64,000 nt of DNA, from contig NZ_JACRMG010000010.1 of assembly GCF_016219575.1 (NCBI RefSeq), forward strand, positions 1-64,000, given 5' to 3'. The notes beneath the pieces were generated by a model. The model ran no database searches, was not told the origin of the DNA, and saw nothing but the letters and a program-made list of their open reading frames with translations. This stretch comes from Bradyrhizobium sp. Its GTDB lineage: Bacteria; Pseudomonadota; Alphaproteobacteria; Rhizobiales; Xanthobacteraceae. The position numbers were made by a program, and so were the translations under genes. Positions within the stretch are counted from its first letter, which is position 1. Every line of letters starts with the position of its first letter. This document shows, piece by piece, positions 43,204 to 52,076 of this stretch.

Positions 43204-44133
43204 TCACCACACCAGAACCGAAACCGGAATGGCCACAAACAATGCGAGCACGTACAGGATCGAGAACCGGAACAGCTGCATCGCCGCCTTGCGTAACTGG
43301 TCCTGCTGTGCCGCACGAAGCCGGAACAAGAGAGTGGCGCGCCAGATCAGGATCGCGTCGCAGATTGCGGCAGCGGCGGCGTAAGTCATGCCAAGCCGGC
43401 CGCTCACCAGCGGCGCGAACGATATCGGGACCAGCAGCAGGACATAGATGAGGATTTGACGACAGGTCTCCGGCGCGCCCCGGACCACCGGCAGCATCGG
43501 CACTCCGGCAAGCCTGTAGTCGTCCGCACGATAAATGGCGAGCGACCAGAAGTGCGGCGGGGTCCAGAAGAAGATCAGCATGAACAGGGCGATTGCGCCG
43601 GGGCCGATGCTTCCGGTTGCGGCAGCCCATCCGATCACGGGCGGCAGCGCCCCCGCGGCCCCGCCGATCACGATGTTCTGCGGCGTGCGGCGTTTCAGCC
43701 AGATGGTGTAGAGGGGGACATAGATCGCGATCGTCAATGCGAGCAGTGCGGCGGCAAGGCCGTTTGCCATGACGGCCAGGGCCGTTGTCGACGCCAGTGC
43801 AAGAACGATTCCGAGGGCGAGCGCCTGGGCAGGCACGATGCTGCCGCGCGGGATGGGCCGTGATGCGGTGCGCGTCATCCGCTGGTCGATATCGGCATCG
43901 TACCACATGTTGAGGGCGCCACAGGCACCGGCACCTGCGGCCATGGCGCCGAGGATCGGGCCCAACGCCAACCAGTCGACTGGATCGCGGCCGAGCACGA
44001 AGCCGACCGCACCCGTGAACACCACGAGCGCCATCACGCGAGGCTTTACCAGTGCCAGATGGTCACTGATTCGCTCTTGCGCGACCGACCATCGCGGCAC
44101 GATTGCATTGTGATCGACCGCGCCAGTCGTCAT
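43204..44133 (-). CDS. ctaB: Heme O synthase (protoheme IX farnesyltransferase)
   Basis: A 309-residue UbiA-family prenyltransferase that adds farnesyl to heme B. Aspartate-rich motifs NMWYDADIDQRM (about 76-87) and YRADDYRLAGVPML (about 203-216) are present, plus eight to nine spans. It supplies heme O, the precursor of heme A, for the oxidase. The ATG at 44133 was chosen for its GAAGG upstream; in-frame starts at 44151 and 44172 are possible. First gene of the oxidase operon after the FNR-type gene. Confidence 0.9.
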   Translation of the reverse strand: MTTGAVDHNAIVPRWSVAQERISDHLALVKPRVMALVVFTGAVGFVLGRDPVDWLALGPILGAMAAGAGACGALNMWYDADIDQRMTRTASRPIPRGSIVPAQALALGIVLALASTTALAVMANGLAAALLALTIAIYVPLYTIWLKRRTPQNIVIGGAAGALPPVIGWAAATGSIGPGAIALFMLIFFWTPPHFWSLAIYRADDYRLAGVPMLPVVRGAPETCRQILIYVLLLVPISFAPLVSGRLGMTYAAAAAICDAILIWRATLLFRLRAAQQDQLRKAAMQLFRFSILYVLALFVAIPVSVLVW

Positions 44134-44216
44134 CCCCGAACCTTCGGTCATCAACTCGGGCAGCCGCGCCACCGATCACTGCGAACGGTGATCGCCGCGT
44201 GGGCCGCCAGGTACTC

Positions 44217-44265
44217 TGCGGGAAGTATCGACCGTCGCGACGAGCGACGAACTGATTACAATCAG
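44217..44265 (-). promoter_or_regulatory. FNR/FixK-like box and -10 element upstream of the oxidase operon
   Basis: CTGATTGTAATCAG (44252-44265, minus strand) is a perfect inverted repeat one base per half from the FNR/FixK consensus TTGAT-N4-ATCAA. GATACT (44224-44229) follows after 22 bases. With the usual start site about seven bases beyond the -10 box (about 44217), the centre of the box falls at -41.5, the class II activator position. It overlaps the stop codon of the FNR-type gene. Confidence 0.5.
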
Positions 44266-45032
44266 TTTAGCTCGCGCTCGTTGGCGCTGTGTCCTGCCTG
44301 CAACAGGCCGATACGGGTCTGAGGGAGCCGCATTCCACTCGCCAACTGCGCGAGCCGCTCCGGCTGGATCAGGCGGATGCGCCGATACGAGCGGATCTCG
44401 ATCAATTTCTTCGTTCTGAAATGCGTGAATGTTCGCGAAATGGTCTCGGATGTCAGTCCGAGATAGTCGGCAATGTCGGTGCGCATCATCGGCAGGGGGA
44501 TGATCGCCGGGTCGCCTCCGTGGCGCGCGTTGCGCCGTGCCATCGCAACGAGAAAGGCCGCCAGTTTTTCTTCCGGGGCCCGCTGCCCGGTGGTCAGGAG
44601 TTGCTCATAGGTGTCATGCAGTTGGGAGACGGAGGCCTCGTACAAGGTCCAGGCAAGCCTTGGATCCTCCAGCGAGCGGCGCTTGAGTTCGTCTCTTGGA
44701 ATGCAGCGCAGTTCGGTGCGCGCAATGGCCTGGGCCGTGAATTGGAACTGATGATCCGAGCCGAACCCGATCAGGTCGCCCGGCAACGCAAAATCCACGA
44801 CCTGTCGGCGGCCGCTGGCGAGGCTCAGGAACGCGACCAGCCCGCCCGTTTGCACTCTATAGACATAGGTCTGCGAATCGCCCTGGAAGAAAAGATACTG
44901 TCCCTTCTCCAGCTCGCGCAGCGAGCAGCGCAGCCCGGCACTGCATGGCTCGCACGAGATCGGCGCCGCAGCCTTGTCCCTCGCGGATACCAGACACTGC
45001 GGCAAAGGTACGTTGTGGTTCGGGACGAGCAT
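44262..45032 (-). CDS. FNR-type Crp-family regulator with Fe-S cysteines
   Basis: A 256-residue Crp/Fnr regulator. Near the N-terminus SCEPCSAGLRC gives the C-x2-C-x5-C spacing of FNR (residues 27, 30 and 36), and a fourth cysteine is in TELRCIPRDE (residue 110), so an oxygen-sensitive [4Fe-4S] cluster is likely. The cyclic-nucleotide-like barrel follows, then the helix-turn-helix DYLGLTSETISRTFTHF with the FNR-type E-x-x-S-R. It probably activates the adjacent oxidase genes when oxygen is low. A GTG 27 bases upstream (45059) is an alternative start. Confidence 0.88.
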   Translation of the reverse strand: MLVPNHNVPLPQCLVSARDKAAAPISCEPCSAGLRCSLRELEKGQYLFFQGDSQTYVYRVQTGGLVAFLSLASGRRQVVDFALPGDLIGFGSDHQFQFTAQAIARTELRCIPRDELKRRSLEDPRLAWTLYEASVSQLHDTYEQLLTTGQRAPEEKLAAFLVAMARRNARHGGDPAIIPLPMMRTDIADYLGLTSETISRTFTHFRTKKLIEIRSYRRIRLIQPERLAQLASGMRLPQTRIGLLQAGHSANERELN

Positions 45033-45422
45033 GGAGGTATCAGGCCTCGCCGAGGGCACTTCGGTGCGGCAATGCTTCTCGAAGGAAATGGCAGCTTTGC
45101 TCTAAAGGATTTCGCCGCATGCACGCCTGCAGTTCTTGGCCGGATGGCGTTGGAAGCGGCCATTCAAACGTGAATGTTCGCTGATGTCTAGAGAACGGCG
45201 CCGCAGGTCTGTCATTCGCCGCGTCCGACGACAGGCGGAAGCTGACAATGATTATCGTTCGCGGCTAAGGGTCGAGGTGCGGGCGGCGATCGCTCCGACT
45301 CACTTGCATCTCCGGCATAACCGACGCGGCAGGAACGGGCTGACGCCGGGCGTTGCGATCGGCAGCCCTCGACCCACCATTTCCGAGATCGCGGTGAGTC
45401 GATGGTAGCTCTCGCGTCACGA
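45033..45422. other. Intergenic region upstream of the FNR-type gene
   Basis: About 390 bases without a gene I can support. An arginine-rich frame on the plus strand (about 45184-45408) has no homology that I recognise and no ribosome-binding site. No FNR box is seen here, so control of the regulator itself is not explained. Confidence 0.4.
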
Positions 45423-45956
45423 TCAATTGCCGAGCGCATTGCCTTGCGATACGGCGCAGCTGGCTGCTCCGGCGTTCACCGAGAGGACATCGACGGTCCC
45501 GCCGGCGATCGTTCGTTGCCGGATAGGCTTGTTGCCGCCGCCCTTGCCGATGACGACGGTTGCGGAACAGCTCGAAAACGCTGCATCGAAGCTGGCGGAA
45601 ATCTGACGGGCACCACCGCTGATAAAGGTGTTGGTGGCCGTTATCCGTTGGCCGGAGAATGCAACCGCGCGAGGTGCAAATCCGGTCGCGTCCCTCGAGC
45701 CGCCAACCTGGTCGGACGAGCCGCCCCGCCCCACGCTCAGCCGATTGAAGACCCGGTCGGCGCTGCTCACATAGGCCGTGAATACGAACGGAAGGGATTT
45801 CGTCTGTTCCTGGCCGGTGCCGGGATTGCGCTCCAGCCGCTGCTCGGTCCAGCTGATGACAACAGACTTGCCTCGGAGTTGTTCCGGCGCGGCTTCCGCG
45901 GCGAAGACGGTAGCGGCAAGAGAGGCCAGAACTCCCGGAATGATGCAGATCCTCAT
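45423..45956 (-). CDS. Exported hypothetical protein
   Basis: A 177-residue protein with a signal peptide (residues 1-20, ending AEA) and a mature domain rich in Ser, Gly and Val, probably beta-sheet. Two cysteines (ASFDAAFSSC and AGAASCAV) may form a disulphide. GAAGAG lies before the ATG at 45956. No family is recognised. A similar type of small exported protein is frequent in Bradyrhizobium. Confidence 0.65.
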   Translation of the reverse strand: MRICIIPGVLASLAATVFAAEAAPEQLRGKSVVISWTEQRLERNPGTGQEQTKSLPFVFTAYVSSADRVFNRLSVGRGGSSDQVGGSRDATGFAPRAVAFSGQRITATNTFISGGARQISASFDAAFSSCSATVVIGKGGGNKPIRQRTIAGGTVDVLSVNAGAASCAVSQGNALGN

Positions 45957-46076
45957 CGCGATCTCTTCAGGTCGATCCAGTATAATGGATAGTTGCCCAA
46001 AGCCTGAGAGGCGGCAACGTAAGGCCCCAGGCAACAAGGTCGCTTGCGCGCGAGCCCTTGGCGCAATCGGGTGCGG

Positions 46077-47396
46077 CTATTTCAGCATTTCCGGCACGAT
46101 CAGGCGCGGCAGGAACAGGCAGATTTCCGGCCAGATCACCAGCGCGGCCAGCACGAGCATCATCGGTATCAGCATGATGACCGTGTCCTTCAGCGCATAG
46201 CGCAGCCGGACGCCGGCAACCGCGCAGGCGATCATCAGGCATAAGCCATACGGCGGCGTCACCAGGCCGAAGGCCAGCGAGACGATCGAGATGATGGCGA
46301 ACTGCACGGGGTGCAGGTCGACCGACCTGGAGAGCGGCTCCAGCACCGTGCCGACGATGATGATGGCGGGGATGGCGTCGAGGAAGCAGCCGACCACCAG
46401 GAAGCAGAACACGATGAAGAAGCCTGCCGCGATCGGCCCCATGCCCCAGGTCGAGACGTTGGCAAGCAGCTCCTGCGGAATCTTGTAGTAGGCGAGCAGC
46501 CAGCCGAACGCGCTGGCGGTGCCGACGCAGAACAGCGCGACGCCGGCGAGCCGCCCGGTATCGAGCAGCGCCTTGTACAGTTCGCGCCAGCCCGTCTCGC
46601 GGTAGAAGAAGGTCGACAGTGCAATGGAATAGAGCACGGCCACACAAGCGGATTCGGTCGCAGTGAACCAGCCGAGCAGGATGCCGCCTACGATGATGAA
46701 CGGCGTCATCATGGCCGGCAGCGACCGCCAGGCCGCACACACCATCTCGCGCCAGGTCTCGCGCGGATAGGTCGGATAACCGCGCCGCACGGCGTAGACG
46801 TGCACGGTTGCCATCTGCGCGCCCGCGATCAGCAGCCCCGGTACGATGCCGGCGAGATACATCGCGGCGATCGAGGTCGAGATCAGCCCGCCCCAAACGA
46901 TCATCAGGATCGAGGGCGGAATGATCACCGCGAGCACCGCGGAGACCGCCGTGATCGCGATGGAGAAGGAGAGGTCGTAGCCTTCCCTGGTTTGCGCATC
47001 GATGAAGATCTTCGACTGGCTCGCGGCGTCCGCGGTCGAGGAGCCGGAGATGCCGGCGAAGAACACCGACAGCACGACGTTGATCTGCGCCAGCGACCCC
47101 GGCCAGCTCCCGACGATGGAGCGCGACAGCGCCACCAGGCGATCGGTGATGCCGCCGATGCTCATCAGGTTCGCCGTCAGCAGGAAGAACGGCACCGCGA
47201 GCAGGATGAAGGAGTTGTAGGCGTTGAAGGTCTCCTGCGCGAGCATCATCATCGACAGCCGCGGCTCGATCAGCAGGATCGGCAGGCAGGCAAGCCCGAG
47301 CGCAAAGGCAACCGGCACGCGCGCGATCAGTAGCGCAACGAAGGTGCCGAACAGGACGGCGGCGGCCTGGCCCGCGGAGAGCACGGTGCCGGTCAT
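46077..47396 (-). CDS. dctM: TRAP transporter large permease (DctM)
   Basis: A 439-residue membrane protein of about 12 spans with DctM features: VPFFLLTANLMSIGGITDRL near 67-86, FAGISGSSTADAASQS near 112-127 and GWFTATESACVAVLYS near 245-260. It forms the sodium-coupled transport core with DctQ. Its ATG overlaps the end of the dctQ gene by four bases. The substrate is unknown; TRAP systems usually carry carboxylates. Confidence 0.92.
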   Translation of the reverse strand: MTGTVLSAGQAAAVLFGTFVALLIARVPVAFALGLACLPILLIEPRLSMMMLAQETFNAYNSFILLAVPFFLLTANLMSIGGITDRLVALSRSIVGSWPGSLAQINVVLSVFFAGISGSSTADAASQSKIFIDAQTREGYDLSFSIAITAVSAVLAVIIPPSILMIVWGGLISTSIAAMYLAGIVPGLLIAGAQMATVHVYAVRRGYPTYPRETWREMVCAAWRSLPAMMTPFIIVGGILLGWFTATESACVAVLYSIALSTFFYRETGWRELYKALLDTGRLAGVALFCVGTASAFGWLLAYYKIPQELLANVSTWGMGPIAAGFFIVFCFLVVGCFLDAIPAIIIVGTVLEPLSRSVDLHPVQFAIISIVSLAFGLVTPPYGLCLMIACAVAGVRLRYALKDTVIMLIPMMLVLAALVIWPEICLFLPRLIVPEMLK

Positions 47397-47908
47397 GGCG
47401 CCCTCCTGAACAGGATCTTGGTCTCATCGACGATCTGTTCGCCCGCGAACACGATCCAGGTGAATCCGGCCACCGGCCAGGCGACGTGGATGAGCCAGAG
47501 CGGCAGGTCGGCGAGCTCCGACGTGCGGTTCCAGGCAAAGCGGGTGAATTCGATGCCGGCGATCACGAACACCAGCGCCAGCGCCAGGATGCCGAGCCGG
47601 CCTGCGATCCGCACCGCCGCCTCCGCCCGCCGCGACAGCTCGGGCCAGACGTCGACCTCGAAATGCAGGGCTTCGCGCACCCCAACCATCGCGCCGATCA
47701 TGATGGTCCAGACGAACAGGAAGCGCGCCATCTCCTCGGTCCAGATGTAGGACGGGATCAGCGCGGTGTAGCGCGAGACGATCTGCAGGGTGACGGGGAT
47801 GATGAGGATGCCCAGGCAGGTGGCGAGCAGGAATTCGAGCAGCCTGGCATAGAGGGCCGTCACTCGGCGCCAGAGCGACGGGCTGGACGGCGTCGGGATG
47901 TCGGTCAT
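47393..47908 (-). CDS. dctQ: TRAP transporter small permease (DctQ)
   Basis: A 171-residue four-span membrane protein with the DctQ landmark YIWTEEMARFLFVWTIMIGA (about 54-73). It pairs with DctM. The dctP gene lies upstream, separated by about 230 bases that hold a palindromic repeat, so transcription may be partly uncoupled from it. Confidence 0.9.
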   Translation of the reverse strand: MTDIPTPSSPSLWRRVTALYARLLEFLLATCLGILIIPVTLQIVSRYTALIPSYIWTEEMARFLFVWTIMIGAMVGVREALHFEVDVWPELSRRAEAAVRIAGRLGILALALVFVIAGIEFTRFAWNRTSELADLPLWLIHVAWPVAGFTWIVFAGEQIVDETKILFRRAP

Positions 47909-47971
47909 TGGCGCTCCGGGCGGGCAGCAAGACTGGGAGCGGCAAGCGCCGCTCGTTGGCGGACTCGGTGC

Positions 47972-48091
47972 ACCTCTCCCCAGCGGGGAGAGGTCGATTT
48001 GCGCAGCAAATCGGGTGAGGGGGCGGCGCTCAACGAGAGACCGTAACCCCTCACCCGGCGCTGCGCGCCGACCTCTCCCGACGGGAGAGGT
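47972..48091. repeat. Palindromic repeat, family A (diverged copy 3)
   Basis: 120 bases with outer arms cacctctccc / gggagaggtg and inner hairpins such as gatttgcgcagcaaatc. It shares the layout of the copies at 116-247 and 2481-2652 but differs in the stem sequences. It lies between dctP and dctQ on the minus strand. Confidence 0.75.
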
Positions 48092-48134
48092 GAAATTCTG
48101 ATCTCGCGGTAGTTCAACCCAAACTCATCCCACG

Positions 48135-49133
48135 TCAGGCGACGTTGATCTTCTCGTAGATGCCTTCGGCGCCGATTTCCTTGGCGTAGGTCGCCATCAC
48201 GGGATCGGCGAGCTTCTTCATGGCGTCACGCTCCTCGAACGGCACGCGCTTGAGCTTGCCCGCCTTTTCCAGGGTATCGAGCTTGACGGCTTCCTCGCTC
48301 GATTCCAGCTGGCGGCCGAAATCGCCGGCTTCCTTGCCGGCCTTCATGATCGCGTCCTGCAGGGGCTTTGGCAGCGTCTTCAGCGTCTTCACCGAGAAGC
48401 AGATCGGGCGGATCGACACTGCATGCTGGGTCAGGTTGAGATGCGGCGCCACTTCGTAGAACTTCATCGCTTCCACGCCGGCCGCCTCGTTCTCGCCGGC
48501 CGAGATCACGCCGTTCTGGATGGCGTTGTACACTTCGTTATAGGCGATCACGGTCGGGCTCATGCCGACGGCCGCAAACGTCTTCGACCAGATCGGCGCG
48601 CCCTGCACGCGCACCTTCAGTCCCTTGAGGTCGGCGAGGTTCTTCAGCGGCTTGTTGGCGAAGATGTTGCGCACGCCGCCGCCGGCATAGCCGATCAGCA
48701 CGACTTCCGCCTTGGTCGCGATCTCGTCGGCGACCGGCGCGAGAATGCCGGCTTCCACCACCTTGTTCATGTGCTCGATGCCCTTGAACACGAAGGGCGC
48801 ATCGATGAAGGGCGCGGCCTTGGCGAAGGTCGACATGTGCGCCGGCGAGACGATGCCGTAGTCCACGGCCTTGCCCTGCGACATGTACTCGAAATACTGC
48901 TTCTCCAGTCCGAGCGAGGAGTTCTTGTGCAGGGTGAAGTTGACGGGCTGGCCGTAATATTTCTTCACCAGTTCCTCGAACCGGGTCAGCGCCTTGGTGA
49001 AGGCGTGGTCGTCGTTGAACTGCACGGCGCCGTTCAGCGTGACCGGCGCCTGCGCCCTTAGGATCGACGGCATTCCCAGGGCACCTGCGGCGGCCGTTGC
49101 TGCGAGGCCGGTGAGTACTGTCCTGCGCTTCAT
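48135..49133 (-). CDS. dctP: TRAP transporter solute-binding protein (DctP)
   Basis: A 332-residue binding protein. The signal begins MKRRTVLTGLAATAAAG (a twin-Arg-like KRR) and ends near SILRAQA. Typical DctP sequence is DLKGLKVRVQGAPIWSKTF (about 165-183), including the ligand-binding Arg, and VYNAIQNGVISAGENEAAG (about 197-215). GAGAGG lies before the ATG. Together with dctQ and dctM it makes a complete TRAP system, all on the minus strand. Confidence 0.92.
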   Translation of the reverse strand: MKRRTVLTGLAATAAAGALGMPSILRAQAPVTLNGAVQFNDDHAFTKALTRFEELVKKYYGQPVNFTLHKNSSLGLEKQYFEYMSQGKAVDYGIVSPAHMSTFAKAAPFIDAPFVFKGIEHMNKVVEAGILAPVADEIATKAEVVLIGYAGGGVRNIFANKPLKNLADLKGLKVRVQGAPIWSKTFAAVGMSPTVIAYNEVYNAIQNGVISAGENEAAGVEAMKFYEVAPHLNLTQHAVSIRPICFSVKTLKTLPKPLQDAIMKAGKEAGDFGRQLESSEEAVKLDTLEKAGKLKRVPFEERDAMKKLADPVMATYAKEIGAEGIYEKINVA

Positions 49134-49404
49134 GGGTTCCTCTCCCTGTGATGGCCCGCCGTTGTTCCGGCGGGGCGTTGCAATGGTGAGCGTATCGCCC
49201 CCGGTATTCTTACGGAGATTGTCGCCATTCCCGGCTCGCTTGTCACGCCGAAACCGGCAGGGCCGCGCGTGCAATCGCTGCCGCGCTGCAAAAGACGCTG
49301 CGTTGATTGCGTATCACTACGGATGATTGCGATCATTTGTTTGGCAAAAGCCGAATCAGCATTACGATTCGCGCGAGCACCTTGATCTTCTGGCCGAGCG
49401 GGAA

Positions 49405-49650
49405 ATGACCGAACCGGAAATCCAGAATCACATCGCCACCTTGCAGCGGTGGCTGGCCGGCGCATGGCGCCGCCTCGGCGATCCCTCGCTCACTCTGTTC
49501 GACAAGCGCGAACTGCGGAACCAGATGAAGCAGGCCGACGCCGCCCTGCGGCGATGCCTGGCGCTGTCGATCGAGCTCAAGTCCGCGAGGAAGGACGGCA
49601 CCGCCGACATCCGCGCGTTCGCCAGGCCCGACCTGCGGTTCCTGGCCTGA
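49405..49650 (+). CDS. Conserved small hypothetical protein
   Basis: An 81-residue, mostly helical, Arg/Leu-rich protein that starts MTEPEIQNHIATLQRWLAGA. A CGGGAA sequence is directly upstream of the ATG. It has an Ala/Gln/Arg pattern that suggests a coiled coil. It precedes the tRNA gene by about 100 bases. No family is recognised. Confidence 0.55.
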   Translation: MTEPEIQNHIATLQRWLAGAWRRLGDPSLTLFDKRELRNQMKQADAALRRCLALSIELKSARKDGTADIRAFARPDLRFLA

Positions 49651-49745
49651 GCCGCCGCGGCGGCAAGCGGAATTATGACGTTCCGTCCGGCTTCCGGTTG
49701 CCCTCCCGCTCTGGTATGAGGCACTGAAACCCCACGCGGGTTCGC

Positions 49746-49822
49746 GGTCCCGTAGCTCAGCTGGATAGAGCGACGGTTTCCTAAACCGTAGGTCGCATGT
49801 TCGAGTCATGCCGGGATCGCCA
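49746..49822 (+). tRNA. tRNA-Arg (anticodon CCT)
   Basis: A 77-base cloverleaf: acceptor ggtcccg with cgggatc (one G-U pair), D arm gctc/gagc, anticodon arm acggt-ttcctaa-accgt with CCT at positions 34-36, T arm gcatg-ttcgagt-catgc, and an encoded CCA end at 49820-49822. It reads AGG arginine codons. No integrase gene or duplicated 3' end is seen next to it. Confidence 0.95.
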
Positions 49823-49993
49823 TTTCCGCCTCGCGCGCATTTCACATCGTCGCACGCGGCGCCTCCCGCCATCCAATTCCGTTATGGCTGATTGACGGGA
49901 ATGCGATGGGCAAACGGCCCCTCGTCGTGCAATCCTGACCGGTAAGGAAACGCGCGGGCGGCAAGCGCCTGGAGTCCAGGGGGATCGATCGGC

Positions 49994-50632
49994 ATGAGTG
50001 TGACCATTGCGGCGAGTACTGTCGCCAAGCCGCCGGCGGCGCTGATCGAGGCCTTTCGGAATGCGCCGACGTCGATCATCTCCGATAACCTCGCGCGGCT
50101 CGCGGGCTCCGTTGGGCTAAGACCGTTCCATCGGTCGGGCCGGCTGGTCGGCACCGCCTTCACGGTCAAGACCCGTCCGGGCGACAATCTCGCCATTCAC
50201 CGCGCGCTGGAGATGGTGGGTCCCGGTGACGTGATCGTGGTCGACGGTGGCGGCGACGAGACGCGCGCTCTGGTCGGCGAGATCATGAAGAACATCGCGC
50301 AATGGCGCGGCGCCGAGGGCTACGTCATCGACGGCGCGATCCGCGACGTAGCGGCGTTTGCCGCCGGAGACTTCCCGTGCTTTGCGCGTTCGGTTATTCA
50401 CCGCGGTCCCTACAAGAGCGGCCCGGGCGAGATCAACGTACCGGTCTCGATCGGGGGCTGCGTGATATCGCCCGGCGATATCGTGGTCGGCGACGAGGAC
50501 GGCGTGGTGTCGTTTTCGCAAAGCTCCGCGCCAGCGCTGCTGGAGGCGGTCAAGGCGCAGGTCGCCCGCGAGGAGGCGACGCTGCTTTCGATCCGCGAGG
50601 GCCGCTACCAGGGCAGCTACGGCAAGGCCTGA
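49994..50632 (+). CDS. RraA-family protein (possible HMG/CHA aldolase type)
   Basis: A 212-residue RraA-fold protein. The family core is visible: GRLVGTAFTVKTRPGDNLAI (about 49-68), GDVIVVDGGGD (about 77-87) and the GAIRDVAAF signature (about 113-121). RraA-like enzymes include HMG aldolases of the gallate/protocatechuate pathway and the RNase E inhibitor RraA; the family alone does not separate these. Together with the cupin and Bug genes it may form a small catabolic operon. Confidence 0.85.
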   Translation: MSVTIAASTVAKPPAALIEAFRNAPTSIISDNLARLAGSVGLRPFHRSGRLVGTAFTVKTRPGDNLAIHRALEMVGPGDVIVVDGGGDETRALVGEIMKNIAQWRGAEGYVIDGAIRDVAAFAAGDFPCFARSVIHRGPYKSGPGEINVPVSIGGCVISPGDIVVGDEDGVVSFSQSSAPALLEAVKAQVAREEATLLSIREGRYQGSYGKA

Positions 50633-50662
50633 TCGACAGCAACGGACAAAGAAGGAAGAGCG

Positions 50663-51034
50663 ATGAGCCAGCGCAGCGAATTCCACAATATCGACAATCC
50701 CGCCGACGGCCTGCTCCGCGAGCTCGCGGCCGGCGTGACGACCCGCATCTTCGCCGGCGAGCAGGCGATGCTCTCGGTGGTGACGATCGCGCCCAACGCG
50801 CAAGGCACCCTGCATCATCACCCCGAGGAGCAATGGGGCGTGCTGCTGGAAGGCTCGGCCATCCGCGTCCAGGGCGACGAGGAGATCGCGGTGAAGAAGG
50901 GCGATTTCTGGCGCACGCCGGGGAATGTCCCGCACACCATGCGGGCTGGACCGCAAGGCGCCCGTGTGCTTGACATCTTCAGCCCGCCACGGCCGGAGTA
51001 CAAGAAGCCGGGTTCGGGCTTTGGGACAAGCTAA
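50663..51034 (+). CDS. Cupin-domain protein
   Basis: A 123-residue single cupin. Metal ligands are in HHHPEEQWGVLLEG (His residues near 51-53, Glu near 56) and VPHTM (His near 91). The ATG has AAGGAAGAG upstream. It is 30 bases after the RraA-like gene and 43 bases before the Bug gene, so the three form an operon. Activity unknown. Confidence 0.88.
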   Translation: MSQRSEFHNIDNPADGLLRELAAGVTTRIFAGEQAMLSVVTIAPNAQGTLHHHPEEQWGVLLEGSAIRVQGDEEIAVKKGDFWRTPGNVPHTMRAGPQGARVLDIFSPPRPEYKKPGSGFGTS

Positions 51035-51077
51035 CGCCGAAGACAAAAAAGCGCGGCGGTATCAGGAGGAGACTTCC

Positions 51078-52040
51078 ATGAAGGTTACACGACGCGACGT
51101 GCTCGCGGGCGCGGCGGCGATGGCTGTTGCCCCGGCGCCGGTTTGGGCACAATCCAATACCATGACCCTGGTGGTGCCGTTCCCGCCGGGCGGTTCCACC
51201 GACGCGCTGGCGCGGCTGCTGCAGGCGCCGCTGCAAACACGGCTCAACCGCGTCGTGATCATCGAGAACAAGTCAGGCGCCGCCGGCTCGCTCGGCGCGG
51301 CGCAGGTCGCGAAAGCCGCGCCGGACGGATCGTCCTGGCTCGTCACCTTCGATTCGCATGCGGTGATCCCCACTATCCTGGAAAAGCCGCCGGTCGACGT
51401 CGAGAAAGATCTCGTACCGGTGCTGCTGGTGGGCACCGCGCCTTACGTGATCGCGGCCAATGCCGATCTGCCCTACAAGACGTTTGCCGATGTCGTTGCC
51501 GCCGCCAAGGCCAAGCCCGGCTCGGTGAAATATGCCTCCGTCGGCATCGGCACGCTCGGCCATCTCGCCATGACCCTGCTCGGCAGCAAGGCCGGCGTCG
51601 ACCTGCAGCATGTGCCCTATCGCGGCGGCGGCCCCGCCATGAACGACGTGATCGGCGGCCATGTCGATCTCATTGCAGGCTCTGCGGCGCTGATCACGCC
51701 GCAGCTCGAGGGCGGCAAGCTCAGGCCGATCATGCAGCTCGGCCGCGAGCGGCTGCCGGCGCTGAAGGACGTGCAGACCGCGATCGAAGCCGGCTTCCCC
51801 GATTTCGAGACGCTGGCCTGGTGGGGCGTGTTTGCGCCGAAGGGCACGCCCGCGGATGTCACGGGCAAGATGGCGAAGGAAATCCGTGAAATCCTCAGCG
51901 AGCCCGCAGCCAGCACCAAGCTGCGCGAAACCCAGATGATGACGCTGATTCTCGCCGAGGGCGCCGAATTCAACGCGTTCTTCACAAAGCAGCTCAATTT
52001 CTGGGGCAAGGTCGTCCGCGACAACAATATCAGGGCGTAG
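51078..52040 (+). CDS. Bug-family tripartite tricarboxylate transporter binding protein
   Basis: A 320-residue Bug/TctC-type protein with a signal peptide (residues 1-25, ending VWAQ). Ligand-loop regions are LVVPFPPGGSTDALARLL (about 31-48) and VPYRGGGPAMNDVIGGHVDL (about 178-197). AGGAGG lies before the ATG. It probably binds the acid processed by the RraA-like and cupin proteins (inference from the operon). Confidence 0.9.
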   Translation: MKVTRRDVLAGAAAMAVAPAPVWAQSNTMTLVVPFPPGGSTDALARLLQAPLQTRLNRVVIIENKSGAAGSLGAAQVAKAAPDGSSWLVTFDSHAVIPTILEKPPVDVEKDLVPVLLVGTAPYVIAANADLPYKTFADVVAAAKAKPGSVKYASVGIGTLGHLAMTLLGSKAGVDLQHVPYRGGGPAMNDVIGGHVDLIAGSAALITPQLEGGKLRPIMQLGRERLPALKDVQTAIEAGFPDFETLAWWGVFAPKGTPADVTGKMAKEIREILSEPAASTKLRETQMMTLILAEGAEFNAFFTKQLNFWGKVVRDNNIRA

Positions 52041-52076
52041 GCGGGCGGCTGTGCCGATGCAGCCGCGAACGGACGG

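Noticed and set aside
45184..45408. Arg-rich plus-strand frame upstream of the FNR-type gene
   Set aside because: No ribosome-binding site, no recognisable domain, composition like a shadow frame.
49746..49822. tRNA-Arg as an attachment site for a genomic island
   Set aside because: No integrase gene and no second copy of the tRNA 3' end was seen on either side.
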